Shown: positions 56,714-64,000 of the stretch, one piece after another
Numbering within the stretch: the stretch's first letter is position 1
How the letters are laid out: every line of letters begins with the position of its first letter
From: Hallella colorans
Lineage (GTDB): Bacteria; Bacteroidota; Bacteroidia; Bacteroidales; Bacteroidaceae
Assembly (NCBI RefSeq): GCF_003096815.1
Contig: NZ_QENY01000012.1
Location: forward strand, 33,441 to 97,440
DNA: 64,000 nucleotides
Direction: 5' to 3'
Notes under the pieces: model-generated
What the model was told of the DNA's origin: nothing
Databases searched by the model: none
What the model saw: only the letters and a program-made list of their open reading frames with translations
Program-made: the position numbers and the translations under genes

Positions 56714-58813
56714 TTAATGAGTCACTATAAACTTCTTCCCATCCCTGATATAAACACCCCGTGGCAAATTCTCGACATTCATTCCAACACAACGACCATC
56801 CACGGTATATATACGCTTGTTATCAAAAGTAGACACATTGATATCTCTCACGCCCATCCCTTTATGCTTCAAGATATAGCGAAGCCCTGCCCAAGCGTCT
56901 ATCTCGCCATAGCCTTCATAGTTGGTTGGATATACAAGTGACGCTTCACGACGGTGACATGTGGCCTCGAAAGCCTCCAAACAGTCACGCGTGGTGAGCG
57001 TGGGCACAGCTTCCAACCACAACGCGATAATGCCCGTCACCACTGGAGCAGCCATCGACGTGCCGCTGAAGCTTCTCCAACCATAGGTTCTTTTGTTGAA
57101 ATTGAAGTGCCGGACGTCGTCAGCCAAAGGGCCTCCGGCATTAGCAGGATTAGCGATATAAAAACTGCTATAGGCCGAGATGATATTTTGTCCCGGTGCC
57201 ATCACGTCGGGTTTCACACGTCCATCCCATGTAGGTCCAATAGCAGAGAACTGCGTGCGTGAGCCATTGTCTCCCATATTAAATACCTTACGTTCTCCGA
57301 GATAGTTCTCAAACTGCGTGCGATAACCCGTTGCCCCTACGCAAATGACACTCGGCGCGCTGCCCGGGGATAACACACTATGTGTATTGTCACCATCATG
57401 GAGCGAAAGATCTATGTCATTGTAATAGAAATGAGTGCCTACCGGATACATTTCTACGTCGGCTTCCTTACCAATTACGCATACAGCGAGAGGCACCATT
57501 GGGCCGTGTTCTTTGCCCCTAAGTGTCACCACCAAGTCGCATATCAAATCATTCGCGTCATAACTCGACTTGTAAGCCGTGCCCATAATGTCATAAACTT
57601 GCTTGCCAACAAATAGGGAGTCATGATAAACCGAGTCTGCCGCAGCCAAAACTTGACTCATTTTAATACCTACAACCTGTGGCGACGTTTGATCTTGATA
57701 GAACCGTAGATCGATTTTAAAATCATCAGCAGACTTGGTTGTGACCATGACCGAGTTGGAAGGCGTTTCCAAAAATACGCCGGCTTGTTCCTTTCCACGT
57801 TCCTTGTGCACATGATTGATATGCCCTGCGTCATTTCCTGCTGACGCGACAAGGATACGACCCGGACCACAGAGAGAATCCAACATCTCATAATAAAGAT
57901 TGTCATAACCATGAAAATCTTGCTGCGAGCCTTCGCTAAAGTTGATAACACACGGTTTGCCCACACTCTTGGCATAGTCGAAAATATATTTAAAACCAAG
58001 GGCATCGAGTGCGAATGTGTATTTATAGTAGTCTTTCGGGTCTATGAGCGAAGCGTCGTTAGACGTGGCATTGCACACCAAACAGATATCACTGTCATAG
58101 GCTATGCCACGATAAGCCGACATATTGCCATCACCCTCCGAGCCACTTCCGGCGGCTATACCTGCCGTATGTGTGCCATGCGACTGGATAAGCCCATCGC
58201 GCGGGCATCCCAATTTGAGCAATGCTTGCTGCCCCACATAGTCACGTCCAGCTGGCAACGCACTGCCAAGCGTATCTAAAGACAATTGGTCCCACATGGC
58301 TTTGATACGGTATTGGGTCATGTCTGATGAATAAAATGTAGGATGAGTGAGGTCAAATCCAATATCCTGCACACCGACAACAACACCTTTTCCCGTGTAT
58401 TCTCGAGGAATGTCAACACCCGCATAAACCTTCGACGCATTAACTATGACACTCGTTGTGTCCAACTGAGCGATGGGTCTATGCCCCGTTTCTATGCGCA
58501 TGACATGGCGATCAAGCGACAAATGTCCCAACCTTTCTAATGGTATTTCTGCTACATAGAGATTTCCATAGCGTGCCCAAACTTTGCAACGACTGAGCGT
58601 AAGAGGCTCATCGCCTTCACTATCCAATTTGACAAATGCCATGAGCGATCCCTCGCGCGACAATGAGGAGCGAGTGCCAGATGGCATAGACAAACCACGC
58701 GCGGTATAATAAGCCTCACGTACGAAAGGCGACATCTTGCTCAAAGTGGCACGCTGAGCAACGACCATCTGCGTCAAGGCGACGACAAAAAAAAGAAATG
58801 ACAAGCGTTTCAT
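56714..58813 (-). CDS. Secreted subtilisin-type S8 peptidase
   Basis: The 699-residue protease has a signal peptide (about 1-19), a prodomain-like stretch (about 20-135) and an S8 domain with Asp150 (VGVQDIGFD), His212 (SHGTHTAG) and Ser586 (SGTSMAAPVV). A long insert lies between His and Ser, as in many Bacteroidetes subtilases. The tail RIYTVDGRCVG...LPRGVYIRDGKKFIVTH has the same end pattern as the amylase in this window. The gene heads the run S8, FAH, porU, porV, ispF, so protease and sortase are likely expressed together and the protease may be cargo. Confidence 0.92.
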   Translation of the reverse strand: MKRLSFLFFVVALTQMVVAQRATLSKMSPFVREAYYTARGLSMPSGTRSSLSREGSLMAFVKLDSEGDEPLTLSRCKVWARYGNLYVAEIPLERLGHLSLDRHVMRIETGHRPIAQLDTTSVIVNASKVYAGVDIPREYTGKGVVVGVQDIGFDLTHPTFYSSDMTQYRIKAMWDQLSLDTLGSALPAGRDYVGQQALLKLGCPRDGLIQSHGTHTAGIAAGSGSEGDGNMSAYRGIAYDSDICLVCNATSNDASLIDPKDYYKYTFALDALGFKYIFDYAKSVGKPCVINFSEGSQQDFHGYDNLYYEMLDSLCGPGRILVASAGNDAGHINHVHKERGKEQAGVFLETPSNSVMVTTKSADDFKIDLRFYQDQTSPQVVGIKMSQVLAAADSVYHDSLFVGKQVYDIMGTAYKSSYDANDLICDLVVTLRGKEHGPMVPLAVCVIGKEADVEMYPVGTHFYYNDIDLSLHDGDNTHSVLSPGSAPSVICVGATGYRTQFENYLGERKVFNMGDNGSRTQFSAIGPTWDGRVKPDVMAPGQNIISAYSSFYIANPANAGGPLADDVRHFNFNKRTYGWRSFSGTSMAAPVVTGIIALWLEAVPTLTTRDCLEAFEATCHRREASLVYPTNYEGYGEIDAWAGLRYILKHKGMGVRDINVSTFDNKRIYTVDGRCVGMNVENLPRGVYIRDGKKFIVTH

Positions 58814-58893
58814 CCTCTATGAAATATGAGCGGGCTCTTTGCAAAGATACTAAATTCTTTGACGTGACAGCGCGAAGCGATCAAAAAAAGCAT

Positions 58894-58925
58894 AAAAAAA
58901 CCATGGAAGCTTTTCCTTCCATGGT
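58894..58925 (-). terminator. Terminator of the tsf operon
   Basis: ACCATGGAAG (58900-58909), 6-nt loop, CTTCCATGGT (58916-58925); on the minus strand it runs into seven T. Located 33 bp after the tsf stop. Confidence 0.92.
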
Positions 58926-58957
58926 CTGTATATAACAAGGCGTGAACGCCTTAAATA

Positions 58958-59956
58958 TTAGTCGGCTGCCAAACCGTAACGTTTGTAGTCTACCACTTGC
59001 AAGCCTTTGTTCTGTTGGTTGAGCCACTGCGAAACGGTAATCTTGTCGCCATCGGCAAACTGGAACTCTTGATCCACCAAGCAATTCTCTTTGAAGAACT
59101 TGGCCATACGTCCCTTGGCGATGTTCTGTACCATCTCCTCTTTAATATTAGCGGCCGCCGTTGCCGAAACAGTCTCACGGATTTCGCGAGCTTTCTTGGC
59201 ATCTTCCTCGGAGAGCCAGCCCTTGGCCATATTAGATTCTATATGGTCGTCAGAGTCCACCAAATTGGAGTTGATACCAGCTTTCTTCAAAGCGACGTTC
59301 ACTTGGCGCTCTATCTGCTCCTCCTTGGTCTTGGACACGGCCACCTTGAACTCCTCGTCCTTCACCTCTTGAGATACCGACTGCTCATTCAGTGCGATAG
59401 GTTTCATGGCAGCCACCTGCATAGCCACCTTGTGACCTGCGTCCTCATTAGCATCGGTGAGCTTCACGAGGGTACAGAGCGTGTGACGGCCCATGTGGTC
59501 ATACGTGTAGATATTGCTACCCTCGAGCACGTTGTATCCATCAAGTTCCATTTTTTCACCAACAACACCAGAGCGTTGAGTAACAGCGTCTGCCACGGTA
59601 TTGCCATCGGCGAGCTTAAGGTTTTTCACCTCATCCAAGGTCTTAGCCTTGGCAGCCACGGCAGCATCGAGGATCTCTTGAGTCAAAGCGATATAGTCAG
59701 CGCCATTCGCAACGAAGTCGGTCTCACACTTCAAGCCTATGATTGCGGCAAAATTGTCACTGCTCTTCACAAGTACACAGCCGTTAGAGGTCTCACGGTC
59801 AGAACGCTTGGCGGCGATAGCCAAACCACGCTCACGCACGAGTTCCACAGCCTTGTCGATGTTGCCATCTGCCTCTGCGAGTGCCTTTTTGCAGTCTTTC
59901 ATGCCAGCTCCTGTCATGGCGCGGAGCTTCTTGATATCTTCTATTGTAACAGCCAT
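58958..59956 (-). CDS. tsf: Elongation factor Ts
   Basis: Exchanges GDP for GTP on EF-Tu. The 332-residue protein has the N-terminal UBA-like part (IEDIKKLRAMTGAGMKDCKKALAEADGNIDKAVE) and the core motif GLKCETDFVAN. Two dimerisation repeats follow, as usual for Bacteroidales, which run longer than E. coli Ts. It is last of the cluster rplM-rpsI-rpsB-tsf and ends before a clean terminator. Confidence 0.97.
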   Translation of the reverse strand: MAVTIEDIKKLRAMTGAGMKDCKKALAEADGNIDKAVELVRERGLAIAAKRSDRETSNGCVLVKSSDNFAAIIGLKCETDFVANGADYIALTQEILDAAVAAKAKTLDEVKNLKLADGNTVADAVTQRSGVVGEKMELDGYNVLEGSNIYTYDHMGRHTLCTLVKLTDANEDAGHKVAMQVAAMKPIALNEQSVSQEVKDEEFKVAVSKTKEEQIERQVNVALKKAGINSNLVDSDDHIESNMAKGWLSEEDAKKAREIRETVSATAAANIKEEMVQNIAKGRMAKFFKENCLVDQEFQFADGDKITVSQWLNQQNKGLQVVDYKRYGLAAD

Positions 59957-60000
59957 AATATGATTTAATCTTTTAATTTAACATTCTATATAAAAATGAT

Positions 60001-60060
60001 AAGGTCTTGTGGTACAATCTATAGAAGCGTGATCGCACCTATTTCATACCACAAGACCTT
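60001..60060 (-). terminator. Perfect 14-bp stem between rpsB and tsf
   Basis: AAGGTCTTGTGGTA (60001-60014) pairs exactly with TACCACAAGACCTT (60047-60060) around 32 nt. On the minus strand it is followed by ATCATTTTTAT. It may reduce readthrough into tsf or act as a processing site. Confidence 0.6.
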
Positions 60061-60070
60061 ACGCATAGCG

Positions 60071-61045
60071 TTATTCAGCGGTAGGAGCCTCCTCTTCAGC
60101 AGGTTTAGCTTCCTCGGCTACAACCTCTACCTTCTCAGCTGCAACCTTAGGTTCCTCTGCTTTCTCAGCCTTGGCCTCTTGCTTTTCTTCCTCTACATTC
60201 TCCTTTACATTGGCTGTTTTCTCAGCAACAACCTCTGTCTCGTTTTTGTCAGCAGATGCCTCGGCATCCTCTTGCTTACGAGTGCGACGAGAATGACGCT
60301 TGCCCTCACCGGCCTCTTCAGCCTGAGCGGCAGCTGCTTTGTCGTCAGCCTTCTCGGCCTTACGCTCTTGCAAACCTTCAGCGATAGCGTCACAAATTGC
60401 CGAGAGAATAGTCTCTACAGAGTCTTTGGCATCGTCGTTGGCAGGAATGACAAAGTCTATGTCGCGTGGATTAGAGTTAGTATCCACAATTCCGTATACG
60501 GGAATACCAAGACGATTGGCCTCACGAACAGCAATGTGCTCTTTCATCACATCCACAATAAACAATGCGGAAGGCAGACGAGTAAGTTCGGCTATAGAGC
60601 CAAGGTTCTTTTCCAACTTGGCGCGCTGGCGATTTATCTGCTGGATCTCACGCTTGGAAAGGTTGGCATAGGTGCCATCATTCATCAATTTGTCGATATT
60701 CGTCATCTTCTTCACCGCCTTGCGGATGGTGGGGAAGTTGGTAAGCATACCTCCGGGCCATCGCTCGGTGACGTATGGCATATTAACCGAATTAGCCTTA
60801 TCGGCTATAATATCCTTTATCTGCTTTTTTGTGGCTACAAACAGTATCTTCTTGCCACTCTTAGCAAGGTTCTTAAGCGACTCAGCTGCTTCGTCAATCT
60901 TTACCACCGTCTTGTTCAAATCGATGATATGAATGCCATTGCGCTCCATGAAAATGTAAGGGGCCATGGCTGGGTTCCATTTGCGTTTCAAGTGGCCGAA
61001 GTGACATCCGGCTTCCAATAATTGGTCAAAATTTGTTCTTGACAT
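60071..61045 (-). CDS. rpsB: Ribosomal protein S2 with long charged tail
   Basis: Small-subunit protein S2, needed for S1 docking and initiation. About 324 residues from ATG 61045 (MSRTNFDQLLEAGCHFGHLKRKWNP); an ATG 18 codons earlier reads a basic stretch that does not fit. The first 225 or so residues are a normal S2 (E. coli is 241). The last 100 are mostly Ala, Glu, Lys and Val (KAEKADDKAAAAQAEEA ... EEEAPTAE), a disordered-looking extension also found in other Bacteroidetes to varying length. Confidence 0.96.
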   Translation of the reverse strand: MSRTNFDQLLEAGCHFGHLKRKWNPAMAPYIFMERNGIHIIDLNKTVVKIDEAAESLKNLAKSGKKILFVATKKQIKDIIADKANSVNMPYVTERWPGGMLTNFPTIRKAVKKMTNIDKLMNDGTYANLSKREIQQINRQRAKLEKNLGSIAELTRLPSALFIVDVMKEHIAVREANRLGIPVYGIVDTNSNPRDIDFVIPANDDAKDSVETILSAICDAIAEGLQERKAEKADDKAAAAQAEEAGEGKRHSRRTRKQEDAEASADKNETEVVAEKTANVKENVEEEKQEAKAEKAEEPKVAAEKVEVVAEEAKPAEEEAPTAE

Positions 61046-61308
61046 TGTTCTTTTCTTGTTTAAATTGTTTACTTTCTTTTTAAATTCTGTTAGAACCAAT
61101 TGGCGAGTAGTCTTAAGAATCTCGTCAATTTAGATACTAAACGAAGGCTTCAATTAAAAATTCAAAATTAAAAACTCAAAATTGGGCTGTACATTTCATC
61201 GCACAACAATTCGAAATCATCAACATGTCATCGCCATTTATCAAAAATCGAACCACACGTCATGCCGCATGGCAATTTTGATATTTGAATTTTGAATTTA
61301 GAATTGCA

Positions 61309-61695
61309 TTAGCGTTTGCTGAACTGGAATTGACGGCGAGCCTTGGGCTGACCTGGCTTCTTACGCTCAACGGCACGGCTATCACGTGTGAGGAAGCCAT
61401 GATCCTTGAGATTTTTCTTGTCTTCAGCGTTTATCTTCACCAACGCACGTGCGATGGCCAAGCGCAATGCTTGGCTCTGGCCAGTATAGCCACCGCCGTC
61501 CAAATTGGCTTTTATATCATACTTTTCGGTAACTTCCAACAGCTCCAATGGCTGCTTAACCACGTATTGGAGGATGGCTGATGGGAAGAACTCCTTTAAA
61601 TCTTTCTTGTTAATAGTGATCTTGCCGGTGCCCTCAGATAGATAGACACGAGCTACAGCGCTTTTACGGCGACCAATTGCGTTAATAAATTCCAT
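61309..61695 (-). CDS. rpsI: Ribosomal protein S9
   Basis: The 128-residue small-subunit protein ends in the invariant KRRQFQFSKR-type basic tail (GQPKARRQFQFSKR) that reaches the P-site tRNA. The start MEFINAIGRRKSAVARVYLSEGTGKITIN and GGGYTGQSQALRLAIARAL are typical. It follows rplM by 12 bp. Confidence 0.98.
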   Translation of the reverse strand: MEFINAIGRRKSAVARVYLSEGTGKITINKKDLKEFFPSAILQYVVKQPLELLEVTEKYDIKANLDGGGYTGQSQALRLAIARALVKINAEDKKNLKDHGFLTRDSRAVERKKPGQPKARRQFQFSKR

Positions 61696-61707
61696 CTTTC
61701 TCCTTTA

Positions 61708-62169
61708 TTATTTATACTGGTTAATATCAATAGCCTTGGGCTTCTGAGCTTGCATATCGTGCTCTGAACCCTCAAAAATATAAAGATTGTCCAACAAGGC
61801 GCGTCCTAAACGACCTTTAGGCAACATTCCCTTGACAGCGTGACGAATGATGCGATCAGCGCCATCCTTACGTTTGCGCAGCTCAGCGGGCGTGTTAAAA
61901 CGCTGGCCACCGGGATAGCCAGTATAACGAGTATAAATCTTATCGGTTTCTTTCTTGCCGGAGAAAACCACCTTTTCGGCGTTGATAATGATAACGTTAT
62001 CGCCACAGTCTACATGAGGTGTGAAATTTGGCTTGTACTTTCCACGTATCAACTTAGCGACTTTAGAGCAGAGACGACCCACTATCTGGTCGGTAGCGTC
62101 AACTACTACCCACTCTTTATGCACTGTTTCCTTGTTGGCGGAAATAGTCTTGTAACTTAAAGTGTCCAT
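61708..62169 (-). CDS. rplM: Ribosomal protein L13
   Basis: The 153-residue large-subunit assembly protein. Visible motifs are WVVVDATDQIVGRLCSKVAKLIRGK, CGDNVIIINAEKVVFSGKKETDK and RIIRHAVKGMLPKGRLGRALLDNLYIFEGSEHDMQAQKP. It is first of the ribosomal cluster. Its leader of about 200 nt may carry a ribosomal-protein leader structure. Confidence 0.98.
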   Translation of the reverse strand: MDTLSYKTISANKETVHKEWVVVDATDQIVGRLCSKVAKLIRGKYKPNFTPHVDCGDNVIIINAEKVVFSGKKETDKIYTRYTGYPGGQRFNTPAELRKRKDGADRIIRHAVKGMLPKGRLGRALLDNLYIFEGSEHDMQAQKPKAIDINQYK

Positions 62170-62172
62170 TTT

Positions 62173-62380
62173 AAAAAATAAATTTTCTACTAAAAAACGT
62201 TTTTATTACCTGATAAAACAGAGACCTCACGGCGCCTCCAGTCTAAAAGAGACCATCCATGGCTTTCGCTCTGTCGCGCCATTGATTCACTAACCACGAT
62301 GTCCGGCCAAAGGCACCACTATTAACACAATGCGCAAGGGACTCTAAGCGTGCCCCAAAAATAATCGGTATGCAAAAGTA
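62173..62380 (-). promoter_or_regulatory. rplM promoter and leader
   Basis: On the minus strand TACTTTTG (box at 62373-62380) matches TAnnTTTG, giving a start near 62366 and a leader close to 200 nt. The leader has self-complementary blocks, including GGTCTCT and AGAGACC-type segments near 62222-62257. L13 leaders are known in Bacteroidia; whether this is one needs a covariance search. Confidence 0.5.
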
Positions 62381-62572
62381 CTTATTTTATAGATGACTGA
62401 ACTATCAAACACAACCAAAAAATCTATATTTAGAAAACATTAACCCTTTTAATAATTTTTAATACGCGAATATTGACCTATAGGAAAACATAATAATAAT
62501 AGCGACCTAAGGATAGTAAGCATATCAAGACCTTTTTTAAGACCAAAACTGCACATTTACTTGTTTTTTGTG

Positions 62573-62580
62573 TAACTTTG
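62573..62580 (+). promoter_or_regulatory. fabI promoter -7 box
   Basis: TAACTTTG fits TAnnTTTG and lies 25 bp before the fabI start codon. The stretch 62381-62572 between the divergent rplM and fabI promoters is AT-rich and shows nothing else. Confidence 0.6.
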
Positions 62581-62605
62581 CACATATTTTATTAACAATG
62601 ACAAT

Positions 62606-63463
62606 ATGAGCAACAATTTATTGAAAGGCAAAAGAGGCATCGTCTTTGGTGCCCTCAACGAGAAATCCATCGCATGGAAAGTGGCCGAGCGAGCTGTTGA
62701 AGAAGGTGCCACCATCACTTTATCAAACACGCCGGTAGCTGTCAGGATGGGCACTGTGAGTGCGCTATCTGAGAAACTGCATTGCGAAGTGATTCCAGCC
62801 GACGCCACTAACGTGGAGGATTTGGAAAATGTTTTTCGTCGCTCCATGGAGGTGTTGGGGGGCAAGATAGACTTTGTGCTCCATGCCATAGGAATGTCGC
62901 CCAACGTGCGCAAGCGCCGCACCTACGATGATTTAGACTACAAAATGCTGGACACAACGCTCGATGTATCGGCCATCTCGTTCCACAAGATGATTCAGAG
63001 CGCCAAAAAGCTCGACGCCATCAGCGAGTACGGTTCCATCGTGGCACTGTCATACGTGGCTGCCCAACGCACGTTCTACGGCTACAATGACATGGCCGAC
63101 GCCAAAGCGCTGCTCGAGAGCATAGCCCGGAGCTTCGGGTACATCTACGGTCGGGAGCACCATGTGCGCATCAATACCATCTCACAATCGCCCACAATGA
63201 CCACGGCCGGGCAGGGAGTGAAGGGCATGGACAAGCTATACGACTTCGCCAACCGCATGTCTCCGCTTGGCAACGCCACGGCCGAGGAATGCGCCGACTA
63301 CTGCGTGGTGATGTTCTCAGACCTCACGCGCAAGGTGACCATGCAAAACCTGTTTCATGACGGTGGCTTCTCCAGTGTGGGAATGAGCCTGCGGGCCATG
63401 GCCACCTATGAAAAAGGATTGGACGAATACAAGGACGAGAGCGGCAATATCATCTACGGATAA
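62606..63463 (+). CDS. fabI: FabI, enoyl-ACP reductase (NADH)
   Basis: Last reductive step of fatty-acid elongation. The 285-residue short-chain dehydrogenase-like enzyme starts LLKGKRGIVFGALNEKSIAWKVAE, the FabI-specific form of the cofactor loop. The active-site Tyr-x6-Lys is visible as YNDMADAK after the first Tyr of RTFYGY, and SQSPTMTTAGQGVKGM is the substrate-lid region. Complete and typical. It is the likely triclosan-type target of the cell. A terminator follows 52 bp after the stop. Confidence 0.96.
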   Translation: MSNNLLKGKRGIVFGALNEKSIAWKVAERAVEEGATITLSNTPVAVRMGTVSALSEKLHCEVIPADATNVEDLENVFRRSMEVLGGKIDFVLHAIGMSPNVRKRRTYDDLDYKMLDTTLDVSAISFHKMIQSAKKLDAISEYGSIVALSYVAAQRTFYGYNDMADAKALLESIARSFGYIYGREHHVRINTISQSPTMTTAGQGVKGMDKLYDFANRMSPLGNATAEECADYCVVMFSDLTRKVTMQNLFHDGGFSSVGMSLRAMATYEKGLDEYKDESGNIIYG

Positions 63464-63514
63464 GCATTGCTTAGATTTGCAACCATAATGTAAGCAACTG
63501 TTACTTCATAGTCA

Positions 63515-63550
63515 AGCCATTCTAATCACTATGATTGGAATGGCTTTTTT
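63515..63550 (+). terminator. fabI terminator
   Basis: AGCCATTCTAATCA (63515-63528) pairs with TGATTGGAATGGCT (63532-63545) with one T-G wobble, then TTTTTT. Confidence 0.92.
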
Positions 63551-63945
63551 AACTCCAAACTTGAAAATGGCGAGCATTGTTGTCACGTAAATCTCTTTTG
63601 AAAAATTAAATTATAGGATTGACTATTCTCACTACGCATCACTTTTTGTCATTATCTTCTGTTTTTTACAAAAGAAAATTGCAGTCATGGGCAAAGCTCG
63701 TCACCTTGTCAGACACCCGGTTATTAGCTGGCATTGCACGGTGTGGCATTAGCAACGACTTGACTTATCACGTTCCGGCCGTATGCCCGCGATTGCTTAA
63801 GGCGTTATGCCATAGGGGCAAAGCGTGATTATCTCGCTCAATACGAGGCAACACTGTTGCCGTCATGGTCAAGGAAATAACACACGAAACACACAGATAA
63901 TTTTATATTGCTGTCCGGTAAAACTTTATTAAACAAAATAATTTA
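63551..63945. other. Gene-free stretch at right end
   Basis: About 400 bp with a 69-codon frame (63619-63828) that has no signal, motif or good start context; I do not call it. GCTGTCCGGTAAAACTT at about 63910 could be the edge of an insertion element, but no second edge or transposase is visible. Confidence 0.3.
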
Positions 63946-63979
63946 GGGCTGACACTTCTCACGAGGTGTCAGCCCTTTT
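63946..63979 (+). terminator. Hairpin near right edge
   Basis: GGGCTGACAC (63946-63955), 10-nt loop, GTGTCAGCCC (63966-63975), then TTTT. It is followed by TATCTTTG (63983-63990), a -7-like box, so the next unit probably begins just outside the window. Confidence 0.7.
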
Positions 63980-64000
63980 GGTTATCTTTGTTTTTACTAA

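Noticed and set aside
63619..63828. 69-codon frame near the right end
   Set aside because: No motif, signal or start context; composition does not resemble the neighbouring genes.
63905..63990. Insertion-sequence end
   Set aside because: The tract and hairpin recall an element edge, but without a transposase or second edge it cannot be supported.

Overview
The window is from the chromosome of a Prevotellaceae member (order Bacteroidales). Four things point there: SusC/SusD-type starch uptake genes, PorU/PorV type IX secretion genes, -7 promoter boxes of the form TAnnTTTG, and the gene order rplM-rpsI-rpsB-tsf. The genus is inferred from gene content and small-peptide style; no database was searched.

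Layout. 1-1084 is the 3' end of a secreted beta-rich protein. 1085-2831 is a long intergenic stretch with two 22-bp repeat arrays, a long-armed hairpin and the wreck of a GH43 arabinanase gene. 2832-7224 (+) is a nitrite-ammonification cluster: nrfH, nrfA and the System II haem-lyase pair resB-like/ccsA. 7366-32741 is a starch regulon. A minus-strand operon (malQ, GH97 susB-like, type I pullulanase, GH13 susA-like) and a plus-strand operon (susC, susD, susE-like, secreted alpha-amylase) flank a minus-strand unit of lacI, a four-helix-bundle gene, a sugar MFS carrier and a PAP2 phosphatase. An AraC regulator with a divergent small-peptide gene and surface lipoprotein lies inside the regulon. 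33264-41509 (-) holds a MacAB-like exporter, a TlpA-TonB fusion, an MsbA-like exporter and NAD kinase. 41810-47956 (+) has mgtC, a DJ-1 gene, ispD, recG and an M23/LysM hydrolase. 48084-58813 (-) has two glycosyltransferases, a candidate small RNA, ispF, porV, porU, an FAH-family gene and an S8 protease. 58958-62169 (-) is the tsf-rpsB-rpsI-rplM cluster. fabI and a mostly empty tail close the window.

How it fits together. The starch genes cover the whole route: surface binding and cutting (SusD, SusE-like, amylase), outer-membrane uptake (SusC), periplasmic breakdown (SusA-like, pullulanase, GH97), inner-membrane import (MFS) and cytosolic glucan transfer (MalQ with two CBM20 domains). One operator, ATGCAAACGATTGCAC or its perfect-palindrome form, lies exactly 53 bp upstream of the -7 box of three promoters (malQ, lacI, susC). 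This suggests that one LacI-family protein coordinates all three units.

Most unusual signals: (1) five intergenic arrays, each of five 22-bp dyad units (110 bp), which are very diverged in sequence but constant in period and copy number; (2) the constant 53-bp operator geometry; (3) a promoter-to-terminator transcript unit of about 195 nt without a convincing ORF, with an 86-nt stretch lacking any C; (4) a small-peptide gene put out of frame by one A in a nine-A run.
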